From: Camellia lanceoleosa
Taxonomy: Eukaryota > Streptophyta > Magnoliopsida > Ericales > Theaceae
Reading direction: 5' to 3'
Length of the DNA stretch: 64,000 bases
Assembly: GCA_025200525.1 (NCBI GenBank)
Contig: CM045762.1
Coordinates: 107,286,682 to 107,350,681, forward strand
The stretch's first letter is position 1; each line of letters opens with the position of its first letter. The notes below the pieces were generated by a model, which worked only from the letters and a program-made list of their open reading frames with translations, was not told where the DNA came from and did no database searches. Below are positions 10,373 to 22,791 of this stretch, piece by piece. The position numbers and the translations under genes are program-made.

Positions 10373-13300
10373 CTACCGCTGCAACAGGCCAGTCATCAAA
10401 CTTGGTATTACCCATTGTAAACCCCACCATCTTATAATGTTGGACCACAACAACCAGACAAAAGGGAAAAATAGTAAGGTATGATCCACTGTTTCAATCT
10501 CATTTGGACAGAAAACACAAGCAAGATTAGCACTGCCATCTAAGATTCCAATCCTATAGAGAAAATTAGAAGTTTTAACCTTGCCAAGCCAAGCCAAGCA
10601 TCCAAAGAATTGCACTTTGGGAGGAGAAAATTGTTCAGATTGAGTTAGCCACTACTAGTATAGGCCCTAACAGTGATTCACTCCAATTGTAGGCTGAGGC
10701 AACACTAAATACCTCAGATGGATCTAAACTCCATTTTAACTCATCTGATTTGTTGTTACAGAATGTTGGAGCACTACGAAGAAAATTGAATAATCTTTGA
10801 GCTTCTTCCTCTTCCCAAGCCAGTAAGGATCTTTTGAAATTTATAATCCATCCACCAGTATTTGATTGTTGCTCAAAGAACACCTTTACCACACCATTTT
10901 TATCAGTAGATAAAGAAAATAGCCTAGGGAATTCATCCATCAAACAAAGAGTACCAACCCACTTATCCATCCAGAATTGAACTCTTATCCCATCCCCGAA
11001 AACAATATGAGAGTTATTGATATAAAAACTATGCAATTCTGGATTGGACACAGCAGCAGTGGTGATATCAGACCAAATTTTGGAGCCTCTGCTTACAATA
11101 TTTGGTAACCATCTTCCATCCCTAGCATCATGCTTATGACAAATCACTTCCTTCCAAAGAGTTTGATTCTCAGCACCAAACCGCCACCACCATTTCAATA
11201 GAAGACATTGATTGAAGATTGTCAACTTTCTCTAGCCTAGTCCACCTAATTTCTTATTCTTCGTTACCACCTCTCACTGAACAATGCAAATTTTTCGTTT
11301 GAGTTCTGATTCGCCCCACAAGAATGTTGATTGCATTCTCTCAATCTCCTTAGCCACCCTAATAGGGATCCTGAACAGTGATAAATAATAGATCGACAAA
11401 TTGGATATTACAGATTTGATTAGAGTTAATCGCCCAGCAAAAGATAAAAATCTTCTCTTCCAGGAAGCCAATTTATGTTTAAACTTATCAATAATGGGTT
11501 TCCAAGTACTTTTCCTACTTGGATTAGCCCCCAATGGAAGCCCCAAATATTGAATAGGCAACTTTTGATGAAGGTAATTAAGGCTAGCAGCAAACTCATG
11601 CACCAACCCATCATCCACCCTAATGCCATAGATAATGTTCTTATGGTAATTAATTTTCAGACCTGATGAAATCTCAAAGCATCTTAGAATGCTTTTAATA
11701 TTTCTCATCTCTCTCCTTTTAGCTTCACAGAACAAAATCGTGTCGTCCATAAATTGCAAATGTGTTACTCTTAATCCATTTAAACCCACCTTTACCCCTT
11801 TGATGATGTCCAGCTCCTTAGCTTTCCTCAGTAAAATGTTGAGACCCTCTGCTACAATGTTAAAGAGAAATGGTAACAATGGATCACTTTTTCTAAGACC
11901 TCTTTGGGGACAAAACTCAAGTGTTGGTGACCCATTCACCAAAACAGAAATCTTAGCAGAGGAAACACATGCTTTCATCCAACTGACCCAATGAGTTCCA
12001 AAGCCAAACTTTGAAAGCATGTCAAATAAAAACTCCCAATTAATAGAGTCATAGGCCTTTTCAAAATCCAATTTAAGCACCAAGCCTTTTCTATTAGATT
12101 TTTGCCACCCATCAACTATCTCATTCACTATCAGAACACCATCCAATATATTCCTACCTCCCCAGAGTGCTGACTGTAGCTCACTGATAATCTTAGGCAT
12201 GACTTGTTTCATTCTGTTAGAAAGTACTTTTGCTAATATTTTATACAGGGAGCCAATCAGACTAACATGCCTATACTCATTCAAGCAAGAAGGACTTTTA
12301 ATTTTGGGAATTAGAGCCATAAAAGAACTATTGATCCCCCCTTGACAAGACTTGCATTCTGATGAAATTTCCTCATAAATTGAAGCACATCAACTCTCAC
12401 AATTTTCCAGCATTTCTTAAAGAATGACAAGTTAAAACCATCAAGCCTAGGGGACTTATTACCATCACAACTCCTGATGACAGACTTGATTTCCTCATCT
12501 GAAAATTCTGCCTCTAATTGTTCCATAACTTGAGCCTCACCAATACTCGGGAATGGGCTAGACAGTTTGGGTTTGACTTTCTAAGCTTCAAAAAAAAGCC
12601 CCATGAAATGTGCCTGAACTTCAGCCCTCAATTCCATAGGCACCTCAATCATTACGCCATTAACTAGTATTGAGCAAAAACAATTCTAACTGTTTCTGTT
12701 GCATGCCATCACGTGAAAGTATCTTGTATTTTTATCCCCTTTAGTTATCCAATTCACTCTAGATTTTTGTAACCAAATCTACTCCAATATTTTACTTATT
12801 CTCCAAGCTTCACCTCGACTTCCGTACGTCTGAACAATTCTGATTCAAGTAATGGTCTCTCCTTAGCTGAAAAATCAAGATTATGGGTCTCATTTTCAGC
12901 ACTCTTTAGCTTTGAACCAATCTTACCAACAACCGCTACATTCCACTGTTTTAATGCCTGTTTCAGAGCTTTAAACTTCATAAGACACTTGTAACCTGCC
13001 CAACCTTCCACTACAAATTCTGACCAACTTTGCTTGACGAATGCTAGGAAATTGGGATGTAAGAGCCATGCATTGAGAAACCTAAAAGGCTTGGGCCCTC
13101 TAATCCCTATCATCCGCCATTAAAATAATAGGACAATGATTAGAAAACATTCTTGGAAGACCCCACAATTTGAAATTAAAGTTCTGCACCCACTCATAAT
13201 TAAGCAGAAATCGATCAATTCTACTCCATTTCTCTCTGGCTTGAGAATTACACTAGGTAAACTTTCTTCCTAGGATAGGCATATCTATCAACTTGAGTTG

Positions 13301-13815
13301 TTCAATCATATTATTGAAATCCTTTATCCCTCTATCCTTCCTTGAACACCTAATTCTTTTTGAAATATTCTTAATTTCATTAAAGTCACCCCCCATGCAC
13401 CCTGGTCCCAAGAAACTGGATTTCAATCTAACTAAAGACTCCTAAAACTCTTTTCTTCTAACCATTGGATTTGGTCCATATACATTGATGATAACACAAT
13501 CAAAGCTATAAAAAATTGTACCTGATAACAAGATGAAATTGTGATTACCACAACAAGCCTTTAACTGGAACACATCCGGATTCCAAATGCATAACAGCCA
13601 TCTAGCCCTTCCAATCGCATCAACTACTAGAAATTCAAAATTATCCCCAGGCCACACAGACCGAACCATGATAGAATCAACTCCTGACTTCTTCGTTTCT
13701 TGTAAAAGAACAATGTCTACTTTTCTTTCTGCATGGTGTTTTATTAGTTTCCTCTTTTTTATAGGTCTACCAATACCCCTTACATTTTGTGATTGTATCT
13801 TCATTTGCACAACAA
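10373..13815 (-). pseudogene. LINE ORF2: endonuclease, reverse transcriptase, zinc-finger region (broken)
   Basis: Read on the minus strand: endonuclease at 13810-13110 (SQNVRG, LQETK, VYGPN, GDFNEI), reverse transcriptase at 12526-11274 (LIPKI, LDFEKAYDSINWEFL, GLRKSDPL, LQFMDDTILF, YLGLPLG), then the connection region 11225-10635 and a zf-RVT-like cysteine region at 10615-10373 (CVFCPNEIETVDHTLLF). In active relatives this protein nicks target DNA and primes reverse transcription there. Several damages are visible: TAG in place of tryptophan in the FTW motif, the endonuclease SDH motif reads SNH, the reverse transcriptase FADD box reads FMDD, and the frame changes near 13441, 13120, 12310 and 11270. 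It cannot make a working protein. The solo LTR lies immediately before its first codons. Confidence 0.9.
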
Positions 13816-13816
13816 A

Positions 13817-14204
13817 TGTAATAACCCGACCCTTTTATATGCTTTTAACTTTTCATTATATGTGTAATTATATGCTTGATGTGAAATTCCAAGTGAAATT
13901 GTGTTTAATAATGTGAATTATATGATTATGGAATCATATCTATCAGTTGTGAGAAAAATCTATTAAAATTGCGATGTTTGGATTAAAAATTGGAAGCCTT
14001 AGAAGCGCGATAATCCGAAATTGACTTTACAATTGTGATTAGCATGATTTTTAGGTCATAATATTAAATTTTTATAAAAAATTGATTCGTAATGAATTAA
14101 ATTGATTAATTTGAGTTTAAGCCTTAAATAGTCTATTAGACTCATGACTTAGCTACTTTTCAACACAAAAAGAAAATATCTCCTGGGAAAGAAGAAAGAA
14201 GAAA

Positions 14205-14258
<54 letters not shown>

Positions 14259-16176
14259 CAACTAAGAGCTTGAAGAATTTGGGAGAATTCAAGATTGAAG
14301 TTCAAGGTGAGTGTAAATCAACTTAAATACCCTAAATCCCCTTTGATTTATGAATATCGAGCACTAAAATGAAGTTTTATAATTACCTAAGTTAGGGTTT
14401 TGACCTAAAGAACTTGTTTGAGATAAAATCCATGAAAATCATCAAGTGTCATTGTATTTATTTAAATTAAGAGCTAATTCTTGTATTTTGAGTTTGTTCG
14501 AGTTAGCTTGAGGAAATAGCCTCAAGGGTTGCATGTTTTGGTCTCTATATATGTATATATATATTGTATCCCTTTTGGGTTCACCATGAAAAGATGAAAA
14601 GAATATGATCCTTAAGTTATATAGAGTGCCTTTAAATGAGTTATGATCTATTTAGGTTTGAGAATCATGTTTATTATGTTCTTATGTTGTGTTAGTAAAA
14701 AGAATTTTTCTTGAGTTTGAACCTTGAGATGCCTTTGAAAGCTAAGTTTTTGATGAATTTTGGATTGCTCAAACAGAGTATACGACCGCACGTGCGGGGC
14801 CTATGGCTGCACATGTGGGAGGCGCAATCGTACGTGCAGGGCTTACAGCCACACGTGCGGAAAATAGGGGAGGAGAGTGTGAGATTCTGAAATAAAGGCA
14901 CGTGCAGCACACCTTCCCGCACATGCAGTGGAGGACTTCCGCATGTGTGGCCCAAGGGGAAAAATTCTGTCAGCCTCTTTTTTTTTTTTTTGTTAGACCC
15001 TTTGGAACTACTAATATGTACATGTGATCCTTCTAAAATGCTTATAATTGAATGAGAACTGAATGAATCGGATATTGAATAAAAGAAAAAGGCTAAAGAA
15101 AAGTGGCTTACTTCTAAGTTGTGTGCTATGTGTAGGTCACGTGCAGGAAGGGACTATTGCTCATCCACATCACAGTGAGTAATAGTAGTGTAATGATATG
15201 TTTCATTTACTTTCGGTGATTATCATTTATATATAGTTACTCGTGAATGGCATATGTTCTTGATATTGTGGATGATTGGGACATTTGAAATGAAATGATT
15301 GAACGATGGCATTAATATGGACCCAAGGTCGTTTTGTTTCTCTTACCATAATGGGCCCGTGGTTATATATGGTCTACTTGTGATTTGTGGCCCTAAGGCC
15401 AAGGGAGATAGAGACATGCTGATGTTCCATCTACCTTATAATGATATGAATTGTTTATGACTCATGGCCTAAGGCCGACGGAGGTAGAGACATGTCGATG
15501 TTCTATCTTCCCTCTAATGTTTCGAACAACTGTTGATATGTTGGGCCTATGGCTGTTCTGAAAGATATTGGGCCCGAGGCCATTTTGGGGAGTGAATTCA
15601 GGACTAAGACAAGCACATGACTCATAGAATTATGTTTATCGCATCTTATGCTTATTTACATGTACCTCCTTACATTCCTATTATTCACTGAGCTTTGCTT
15701 ACATTGTATTTATGTATGTTTATGTAGGTAATCAACCCGAGGCCAGCCATAGTTCAGCTCCAACAGCCTTTTTGTTGACCCCGTTGTGTTAAGCCAAGTC
15801 AAGTGAAGCCTTTTGCCTTTTGTAGAATTTCCTTTTATAGCACACATTGTTGGGTCACAAATGCTTTTGTCAAACGTTGAGTAATATGTATAACTTTTAA
15901 CTCTTTGACGTTTTTGGTTACACCCCTTTTATTGGGCTTGTACATATCTATATGTAGATGTGAACTATGTATGTATTATGACATGTGATGAAAATGTTTT
16001 GAGATCCTGACATTTAGACACTGCTCAATGGACGTATTATTTGAATATTAAAATTGTTTCTGTTTTAGGCCCTGGTTTTGTATAAGATGTTTATTAATCA
16101 TTTGATTCTTTGATTTTGAAACCTATGTTTAGGCCGGTCATGCACAAACTTTTAGGGACAAGTTTGGGTCATGACA
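13817..16176 (+). mobile_element. Solo LTR of a Ty3/gypsy-type retrotransposon (2360 bp, TSD ACAAA)
   Basis: The sequence starts TGTAATAACCCGACCC and ends GGGTCATGACA, flanked by perfect 5-bp copies ACAAA (13812-13816 and 16177-16181). No coding or internal region is present, so it is a solo LTR left by recombination between two LTRs. A second copy of the family is at 25932. Conserved parts are a GA microsatellite (14211-14253), a splice-donor-like AAGGTGAGT (14304), a cluster of CACGTG-like palindromes (14783-14955) and GGGCCCGAGGCC repeats (15320-15595). The ends resemble those of Del/Tekay chromovirus LTRs; that lineage is inferred. Orientation is read from TATA-like and GA-rich sequence at the left. 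Confidence 0.92.
14211..14253 (+). repeat. (GA)n microsatellite inside the solo LTR
   Basis: About 21 GA units are followed by a short leader and AAGGTGAGT. A shorter GA tract occupies the same place in the second family member (26331-26351), so its position is ancestral to both. Confidence 0.9.
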
Positions 16177-16211
16177 ACAAATCATAGCCTAATACAGTTG
16201 AGTTTCATACT

Positions 16212-18050
16212 CTAGTTGACATCCCCTTTCTTATGCTGTACTCTCTTCATATATTGAGCTTCAAGCGCGACCAGTTTGCTAATCACCTCTTCTTTTTGTC
16301 CTTCTGCCTCTGACATCATAAGCCGTCCTCTATTGGTTCTACTCGCCATTGATAGTGAGATGGCATCTACGATCGAGCTGAAGACTGCTTCCTCCTGCAA
16401 ATTCAATGAAGCTTCTCCCAATTTCCTAGTTACATCGAACTTCCATTTCGGTTGCTTCTTTTGCACTGATGGTCTTGTTTTTTCTTTGCCTTTCATATTC
16501 AATAAAGCTTTCCTCAGGGGACAAATATTTGTTTCTTGGGTATGGACTGGAGAAACATTAAGAGTTTGTGGCTTACTGCTACCAACTTTAACAAGCCCAA
16601 TAGCTTTTTGGAGCGACCCATCCAAACCAGGATTCGTTTGGGCCCTATTCAGGTCCACTGCAATTTGAATTCCAGCAATATTGCCTACTGATCCACTAAT
16701 ACTTTTGATAAAGCCAGGAGTGTAGACTTCACCATCAACCCTACGCCTGACAACATCAGCACAATGCTTGGAACTTCTCCCCAATTTAGCAGAGTCTCTC
16801 ACGCATGCACCACCTTCCTTTGACCCTTCTTGCCTCATTTTTGTCTCAGCCACCACAGAGACATCCTTCAACTTGTCATCCCTGTCCAACTCAACCTCAA
16901 TAGTAGGTGATAAGTTTTGACCCACCCCAGCCACATCACACCTGTTGCCTAAGGCCTTGTCCACCTGGACCTCCACACCATCATCTTCTTCCTCATGTCT
17001 GCTATTTTTATTTATAATTTGTTCATCTTCAGTCCCCATTGAGGAGTGCTTCTCGCCATTCTTCTATTGATTGGATTGGGAGACACACGGATTATACGTT
17101 GCCTTGTATACTATAATTTGTTCCTCACATACCCTTATTGGGTAAATAATACCTCTGCACTCCAAGTTGATGGTTTGATTGATGGAGTCCATACTTTTCG
17201 TGGCTATCTTCACTTTTCCACTTTGAAGCGAATTTAGCCGAAGCATATCATTGTTCATGCCAATCATTACTCTCTAATTCTTGCCAATGCTACTGAATGT
17301 GTTATAACTCCTTAAGTTTAATGGGACTCCATAGCAGCTAAGCCATATAAATCTTTCTTGTTCCAAAGCCAAACCTTGCCTCCATTCTAGGACTGATTCA
17401 CACCATTCTTTAAGCCAATCCTTCATTCGCACAAGTTTTTCCTTATTATTTGCAATTGATTGAAAAGAAAGAACCATATCTCTATCCCCTCCCACACACA
17501 CCTTTACATCCCCAAAGCCTTGCCTTACTATTTTCTTCCTAAAGTTATTCGTTGAGTTGGATGATTTGAGCCTAGCGACTACACTTTCATACAACCAGCC
17601 ATTTCCTTCCTCATATGCCTTAATGGTTCGGACTGTGCTTGTTGCATCATCTCCTCCTCTTACCTCTACATATAACTGTTTCCTTTGGTACCCAACCATA
17701 GGCATGTGGTTGACTTCCATAACTTTTCTTATCGGTGGTCCTCGTTTTAACTTGCGCTTTGTATCATACTCCTGCCCAAACTCTGCCATTTTGACTTTTA
17801 GTGCTCTGTCGTCGCACCAAAGCCCATTTGCTTTTTGAAATGCCATGTCCGCTACTACAGAGCAGTTATATCATACAAAGCCAATGCGAGATCACGTCAT
17901 TTCTCTTCTCTTGTTTGGAATGAAAGCATCTAGAACTACACCATAGTTGGAAAAGATGGAGTATAACCCTTTTGCCCCCATGGTTTCTGGTATGTTATCC
18001 ATAAAAATAGAATGAATCATTGCTTCCTCGCTTCTACTCCACATTCACCT
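16212..18050 (-). pseudogene. LINE ORF1, RRM-type nucleic-acid-binding protein (broken)
   Basis: The minus strand reads SIFMDNIPETMGAKGLYSIF then RIGFV and YNCSVVADMAFQKANGLWCD, matching an RNA-recognition motif (RNP2-like SIFMDNIP, RNP1-like SRIGFV-Y). A long charged tail runs to 16212. Such ORF1 proteins coat LINE RNA. At least four stops break the frame: two TGA codons inside the RRM (near 17900), TAG near 17270 and TAG near 17060. The two RRM stops sit where arginine is expected and look like CGA-to-TGA changes, the normal outcome of methylated cytosine decay. The piece 17846-17274 is the longest remaining open block. Confidence 0.82.
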
Positions 18051-18059
18051 TCCTCCATG

Positions 18060-18654
18060 TCTACAAATCACTAGCTACCATCCTCTACCATACTCATTAC
18101 CATGTTGTTTGCTTGCTCTTCCTGCCTGTTTTTTCTTGTTCTTATTAATGTTTTTCTTTTATTATCATTAATATAGGGCTTTCTTTTTTTTTTTTTGGGG
18201 TAAAAAATTATATTTTGAAAATTAAAATTTTAAAAGAATATGATGTAATTATTTCAAACTTGTGGGGGTTATTTCATTTTCTTCAAAGGCTAGAACATGT
18301 GCAATTTACACTTAAAATTATGGGATAATTATTAGTAGGACCTATTGATTGAAATTATTTACTCATAAGTCGTAAGTGAAATTTTTTATATATATGTACC
18401 CCTTGTTTTAATCATGAGAAAATTTTGATACTTTTTAGTTGTGTTTTACATTTGTGGAATAATTAATTGTACTGATAATGATAAATTTATCAAAGTCATA
18501 AATGATTTGAATATTTTGACCTTTGTGAGTTTTGATTAATTTTTAGTTTATTCGTGTTAATTTTGTTAAAATTTGATGTAAGAAGTATAGGTAGTTGAAT
18601 TGTATTTTTGTTAAAAAAATATTTGTAATAATAAATTTATTATTGAAAGTTTTT
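18060..18654. other. AT-rich intergenic DNA
   Basis: Upstream edge of the LINE followed by AT-rich sequence with several A- and T-runs. No gene or clear repeat is supported. Confidence 0.5.
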
Positions 18655-19200
18655 TAGATTAGGAAGAAAATCTTTATTGCAAAATTGATAAAAGATCGGA
18701 TCAATCTAGTACAGTAACCTCTATGGAAGGAATGATACAAGCCTCTATAGAGGAGAAGGAAAGGTTCCCACAAGGATGGGAAACGAACCTTATACATGAA
18801 GGATAATTACATCAATAAATTAAAAATTAAAACACCAAATATAAAAACAATCAAATCCAAGTCGCTATCGAACTTATCCAAAACTTTCCTGGTCTGTAGC
18901 CTTCAACTTGGAATCTAAAAACCCCATCTCCTCTGATCAAGATAGAATATTGAGGTTGAGGTGGTCATTTAGTGTGAAACAAACGCATTATCCAGCGTCG
19001 ACCATCAGACTGTAAGAAGAACATAAACCAAAATTTAAAGTTTTGGGCTCGAGAGTAAAGAAGGAAAGATAGTGATGGTCGGATTGGAGGGCCAAATATC
19101 ATATCTGGATTAAGGATCATATCTGGAGAAGGATCGAAAGGAAGGGGAGGGAAATGAGAGGGAGATCGGAAAGGTGGGGAAACCACCGCTATCTCTCTAT
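18655..19200 (-). mobile_element. Possible second LINE 3' fragment
   Basis: On the minus strand the block ends with GCAATAAAGATTTTCTTCC, in the style of a plant L1 3' end, and is preceded by gene-like, less AT-rich sequence. A 73-residue frame (18965-19186) is proline-rich at its start and has no known domain. There is no close match to the LINE at 9341, so the call rests on style and context only. It may instead be a retroposed cellular transcript. Confidence 0.3.
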
Positions 19201-19618
19201 CTCCTCCTTACATGAAAATCTAGAACATATATTATTGAAGGTTGAAATAAAAATTTTTAATAAATAAAATTAATTCACAAGACTTGCATGCATTTAGAAA
19301 AAAATAATATACTCAAACTCTTCATTTAATTTTATTTTTTTAAAAAAATTGTACATCACACATGGTTATTGCTAGTTTCACACAATAGAAAATGGGAACA
19401 CAGGACCAATGGGATTTAATTTATTGATATTTAATAACGTAGTGCCCATCAGGTTTTTTTTTTTGGTTGAAATTTTTAATGGAACATGAATGGTTTTTGA
19501 AAACACAAAAAAATAACTCATTTTATTTCAAAAATTCTTAACAATTTAAATTAGGAAAAAGATGTAGACCGATAAAAAGTTTTCTCTAATTTTCCTCATA
19601 TTGATATGATAGTGTGGG

Positions 19619-20151
19619 TATTGATTTTTGATTTCACAACCAAATTAGATCTGCCAGTTGAGATCCATGGAACTTAGCCATAGAGCACACAAAAGAATAG
19701 AGAAACCCATCACCTGCATGCAAGAAGACAACAAATACCGGTGGCTCGTCTATCTGGGGGCACCCTAACGATTAAGTCTGTCAACTTATCTCACAGGATA
19801 TCGACACAAGTAAACAACTATCAAATAAAGTGTACCTTAGACTTACGTAGGTGCCTTACTTAATACCTAGCAGTGCTCACGTCCCCTAGAAATATCACTT
19901 CATAGGACTCTATCCCTTACAGGAATAATATCTATCTTGAACTCCTTCAATTCATATTAGAACGAACTCCTTCTAAAGTCTTATTTTTATCTAAACAGAG
20001 AGTCTCAAAACATCTAAGGCTCTTGTCCCCTATTCGAGTATCTCGGATTTCGATCACATGATCGCACCATATCTCGGCAACTCGATTCAACCACGTGGCA
20101 TCTCAACTAACAACCTCGGCCACGTGGATAACCATCAAAATATGTCCCACA
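19619..20151 (-). mobile_element. LTR-like repeat, copy 1 (533 bp)
   Basis: This block and 22792-23326 are the same length within 2 bp and share phrases in order: TTGATTTTTGA, CACA-AGAATA, CAACTTATCTC, ACACAAGTAAA, GTGTACCTTAGAC, AGGTGCCTTACTT, CTCTATCC, CTCTTGTCC, TATTCGA and CCACGTGGA. They look about 70 percent alike by eye. Ends close to TG and CA are preserved better in copy 2. The flanking five bases do not match each other, so no target duplication is claimed. Confidence 0.6.
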
Positions 20152-20370
20152 GATATGTTGTTTGTCCATTTTTATTGTTACAAATTAAGCAATCGTTTCT
20201 CTTGTCATGCCATTATAGATGAGTTTGAAGATTTAAATTATAGTTCTCCAGATAAAATTAAGAGATAATTGTTGAAAAGTCCAAGCTGAGGAGGGATAAG
20301 GCATTAGGTCTAGTGGATATTTTTTATTGGTGAAAAATCCACCATTTGTAAAATAGTTTGGTGAGAAGTC
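20152..20370. other. Short intergenic stretch, nothing recognised
   Basis: Unremarkable AT-rich sequence between the LTR-like copy and the degenerate T-rich repeat. Confidence 0.4.
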
Positions 20371-20399
20371 ATTTTCTTGGTTTTGGAGGGCATTTTATT

Positions 20400-20740
20400 T
20401 CTAATTTTACCACTTAATTTATCTATTGACTTTTTTTTATCTGTTGACTTTTGTGGACTATTTGTTCAAATTTTTTTTTTCTATATTTGTTCAAATTTTT
20501 TACCCTATCTGTTTAATTTTTTCTTCTTATTTTACACCTCTATTCTCTCTCTATCTCTCTCCTGAAATTCTCATTTTAAACTTATCTATATGTTGGAATA
20601 TCTATTTATTTGTTCAATTTTTCTTCTTATCTGTTTAAATCTGTATGTCCAAATTTTATTATCTGTTCAATTTTTTCCTTTAATTCAATTTGTTGATTTT
20701 TTATCTGTTCAATTTTTTACCTGTTGCACTATAGATTCAA
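20400..20740. repeat. Degenerate T-rich minisatellite built on TCTGTTCAATTTTTT
   Basis: Variants of TATCTGTTCAATTTTTT recur at least eight times with irregular spacing (for example near 20465, 20490, 20507, 20612, 20630, 20662, 20706). The overlapping frames of 60-106 residues rich in F, L and I are products of this composition and are not genes. Confidence 0.7.
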
Positions 20741-21017
20741 ATGCACTATATATATATATCTGTACAATATGTTTCTCAATTACATCAATAACAATAAGAA
20801 TCAACAAGAACAAAAAAAATTACAAAAAAAAAAAAAAAAGAAAAGAAAGGAAGAAAAGTACAAAGACCATTACATTAATCAATAACAACAATAGATCTAA
20901 ACTTACATAAAAAAAAATCATATCAAGAGAGAAAATAATGAGATTTGTTCAACAAATAAAGAGTCAAGAAATCTGTTCAATGGTGGATTTGGATCTGGAT
21001 GATGAGGAGTCAACAAT

Positions 21018-21312
21018 TCTGGATTTGGATAGGCTCTGCACCGATTAAACAAACAGAACATCAAATATATACAGAGAGAGATGTACTGAACATTTCTAAA
21101 TTAATCAGTAGTGTATTCAAGTTATGATATAAATTTTTGAAGTACAAAATCAATTAGGAACCCTAACCTGCTTATTTGTTGTGAGCAACGTCTTGAAAGA
21201 GTAGGGCAAAATGTTACCACTGAAGAACCTGTAACAAAAACACCCAACGTCACACTCAAATATAGAGATTACATTGGAAACATTTCAACAATCAACACCA
21301 TTTCACTCAACC

Positions 21313-21361
<49 letters not shown>

Positions 21362-21740
21362 ACACAGAGAGAGTTATAAGGAGTGATAGTGAGAGTGAGA
21401 GAGTAAGAGAGTAGTACCTGATGATCAAAAGCGGAATCAGTCGAAAATGAGAGAAGGTGATTGAAAAATAGGAGATAGTCACATCAGTGATGAGAGTCAT
21501 GTGATAAAGAGAAACTATGAGAGGATGATCATTCTTACTGAAGATGGACAACCATGATGAAGTATTTGGGAGGCACGACAGAGGACCGTGGATGCGTGGG
21601 CAGCATCGCATTGGTGGTAGAGACAGTGTTGAGGAGGAAGAGAAGACAGAGAGAGAAATGATGGCGAATGGGCGATGGAGGGCCAAAAGCGCCGTTGATG
21701 TTAGATTCACCAATCTGATTTCAAAACCCTAGATCTAGAG
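21018..21740 (-). pseudogene. Possible spliced gene fragment
   Basis: On the minus strand a less AT-rich block (21740-21418) looks like a 5' leader and first coding exon (a frame from 21713 with many S, L and T residues) and ends CATCAG/GTACTA. A 61-nt segment follows, bounded by GTTACAG/GTTC (acceptor, about 21231) and AAGCAG/GTTAGG (donor, about 21171). A further acceptor GGTGCAG lies near 21037, before a serine-rich frame. Four well-formed splice sites in order are unlikely by chance, but no protein family is recognised and the CA repeat lies in the presumed first intron. It could be a host gene fragment captured by a transposon. Confidence 0.3.
21313..21366. repeat. (CA)n microsatellite
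   Basis: More than twenty CA units with one TA interruption, followed by a short GA tract. The runs of C and V residues in a minus-strand frame here are an artefact of the repeat. Confidence 0.95.
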
Positions 21741-22791
21741 AAGGAAAAAGAAGGAGAATCTAGAGAAAGGGGGATAGAGAGAGTGTGAGAGAGAGAAAGA
21801 TGATGGAAGAGAATGAATTGTTTAGTTTTGGCAAAATATATAGACATATGGGTAATTTGGTCATTTTGTAGGAGATGGTCCTTTTAGACAAAGTATTTGA
21901 GCATTTTGACCTTTGGCGAAGAAAAATCTAAATTTGGATTTATCAACCGTGTACCCTAAAATTAATGGGTAGCAAATTTGGCAACCATCACTTTTAAAAA
22001 ATAAAAAATAAAAAATTATTTGCTTATTTATTTTTTTTGGGGTTAGTTTTTTTAGACTAATTACTATCCGGATTAGAGATTTGTTTGTGATGGCTTGAGC
22101 ATATCCATCCAGATCACAACTTAAAGTTTTTGGGCTTTCAATCTTGATTGATTTGGTGGATTGATCATAGGTCCATTATCAAGGTGAAACATGTGTTTGG
22201 GCTGTATATAGATAGACATATGTCAACCTAAGCCAAACTCCACCAGAGACCAACTTTAAGGTTTTTACAATATTTGCATTGCATTCAACCTTAGCTGCTT
22301 TCTAACTCTATATTTACTCTTTCACACAACGAAACTGAATTTCACATGTAGCACTAATTACACCACATGATTAAGTTAATTTAAAAAGGTTATAATAGAT
22401 GAATTTACACAGTGTTAGTTATGTTATGAACGATGTGGTGTAAATGTTATGAACTATTTGTGGTGACAAACATTACAAATTATTTTGGTGAAAAAAATTA
22501 CTACATTCGGAGGGGTGGTTTTACAATACTCTTTCGTCCCAAATAGACCTTTGACCTTTGCTTGATCCTTGCTCCTGTGCCTGAAAAAGAAACACTCTGA
22601 TCTGGCGTGCCGAAATTAGCACTCCAATGGTCAAGTTAGATATTGGTTGAGAGAATATAGGTTAGATATTAAGAGATTAGAGTAACTTTGGGTGATTGCA
22701 TACCTTTATTTTTCCATTTACCTTTTTTATATAGAGGTTTGGTGTTGATATTTCCTACGTAAGTTGATCTTTCCATCATACTCATTGTGGG
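21741..22791. other. Intergenic DNA, no feature supported
   Basis: A GA-rich purine tract at 21730-21810 is followed by ordinary AT-rich sequence. No gene or repeat could be supported up to the second LTR-like copy. Confidence 0.5.

Larger units (their letters stand above)
9341..18060 (-). mobile_element. L1-type LINE, decayed, interrupted by a solo LTR
   Basis: A poly(A) tail appears as a T-run at 9341-9352. Going up the minus strand come a 3' untranslated region, a zinc-finger region, reverse transcriptase, endonuclease and, after the LTR insertion (13817-16176), ORF1 with an RNA-recognition fold. Without the LTR the element is about 6.4 kb, normal for a plant L1. The 5' end near 18060 is estimated from ORF1 homology. 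Both ORFs are broken, so it is dead. I found no convincing target duplication. Confidence 0.88.
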
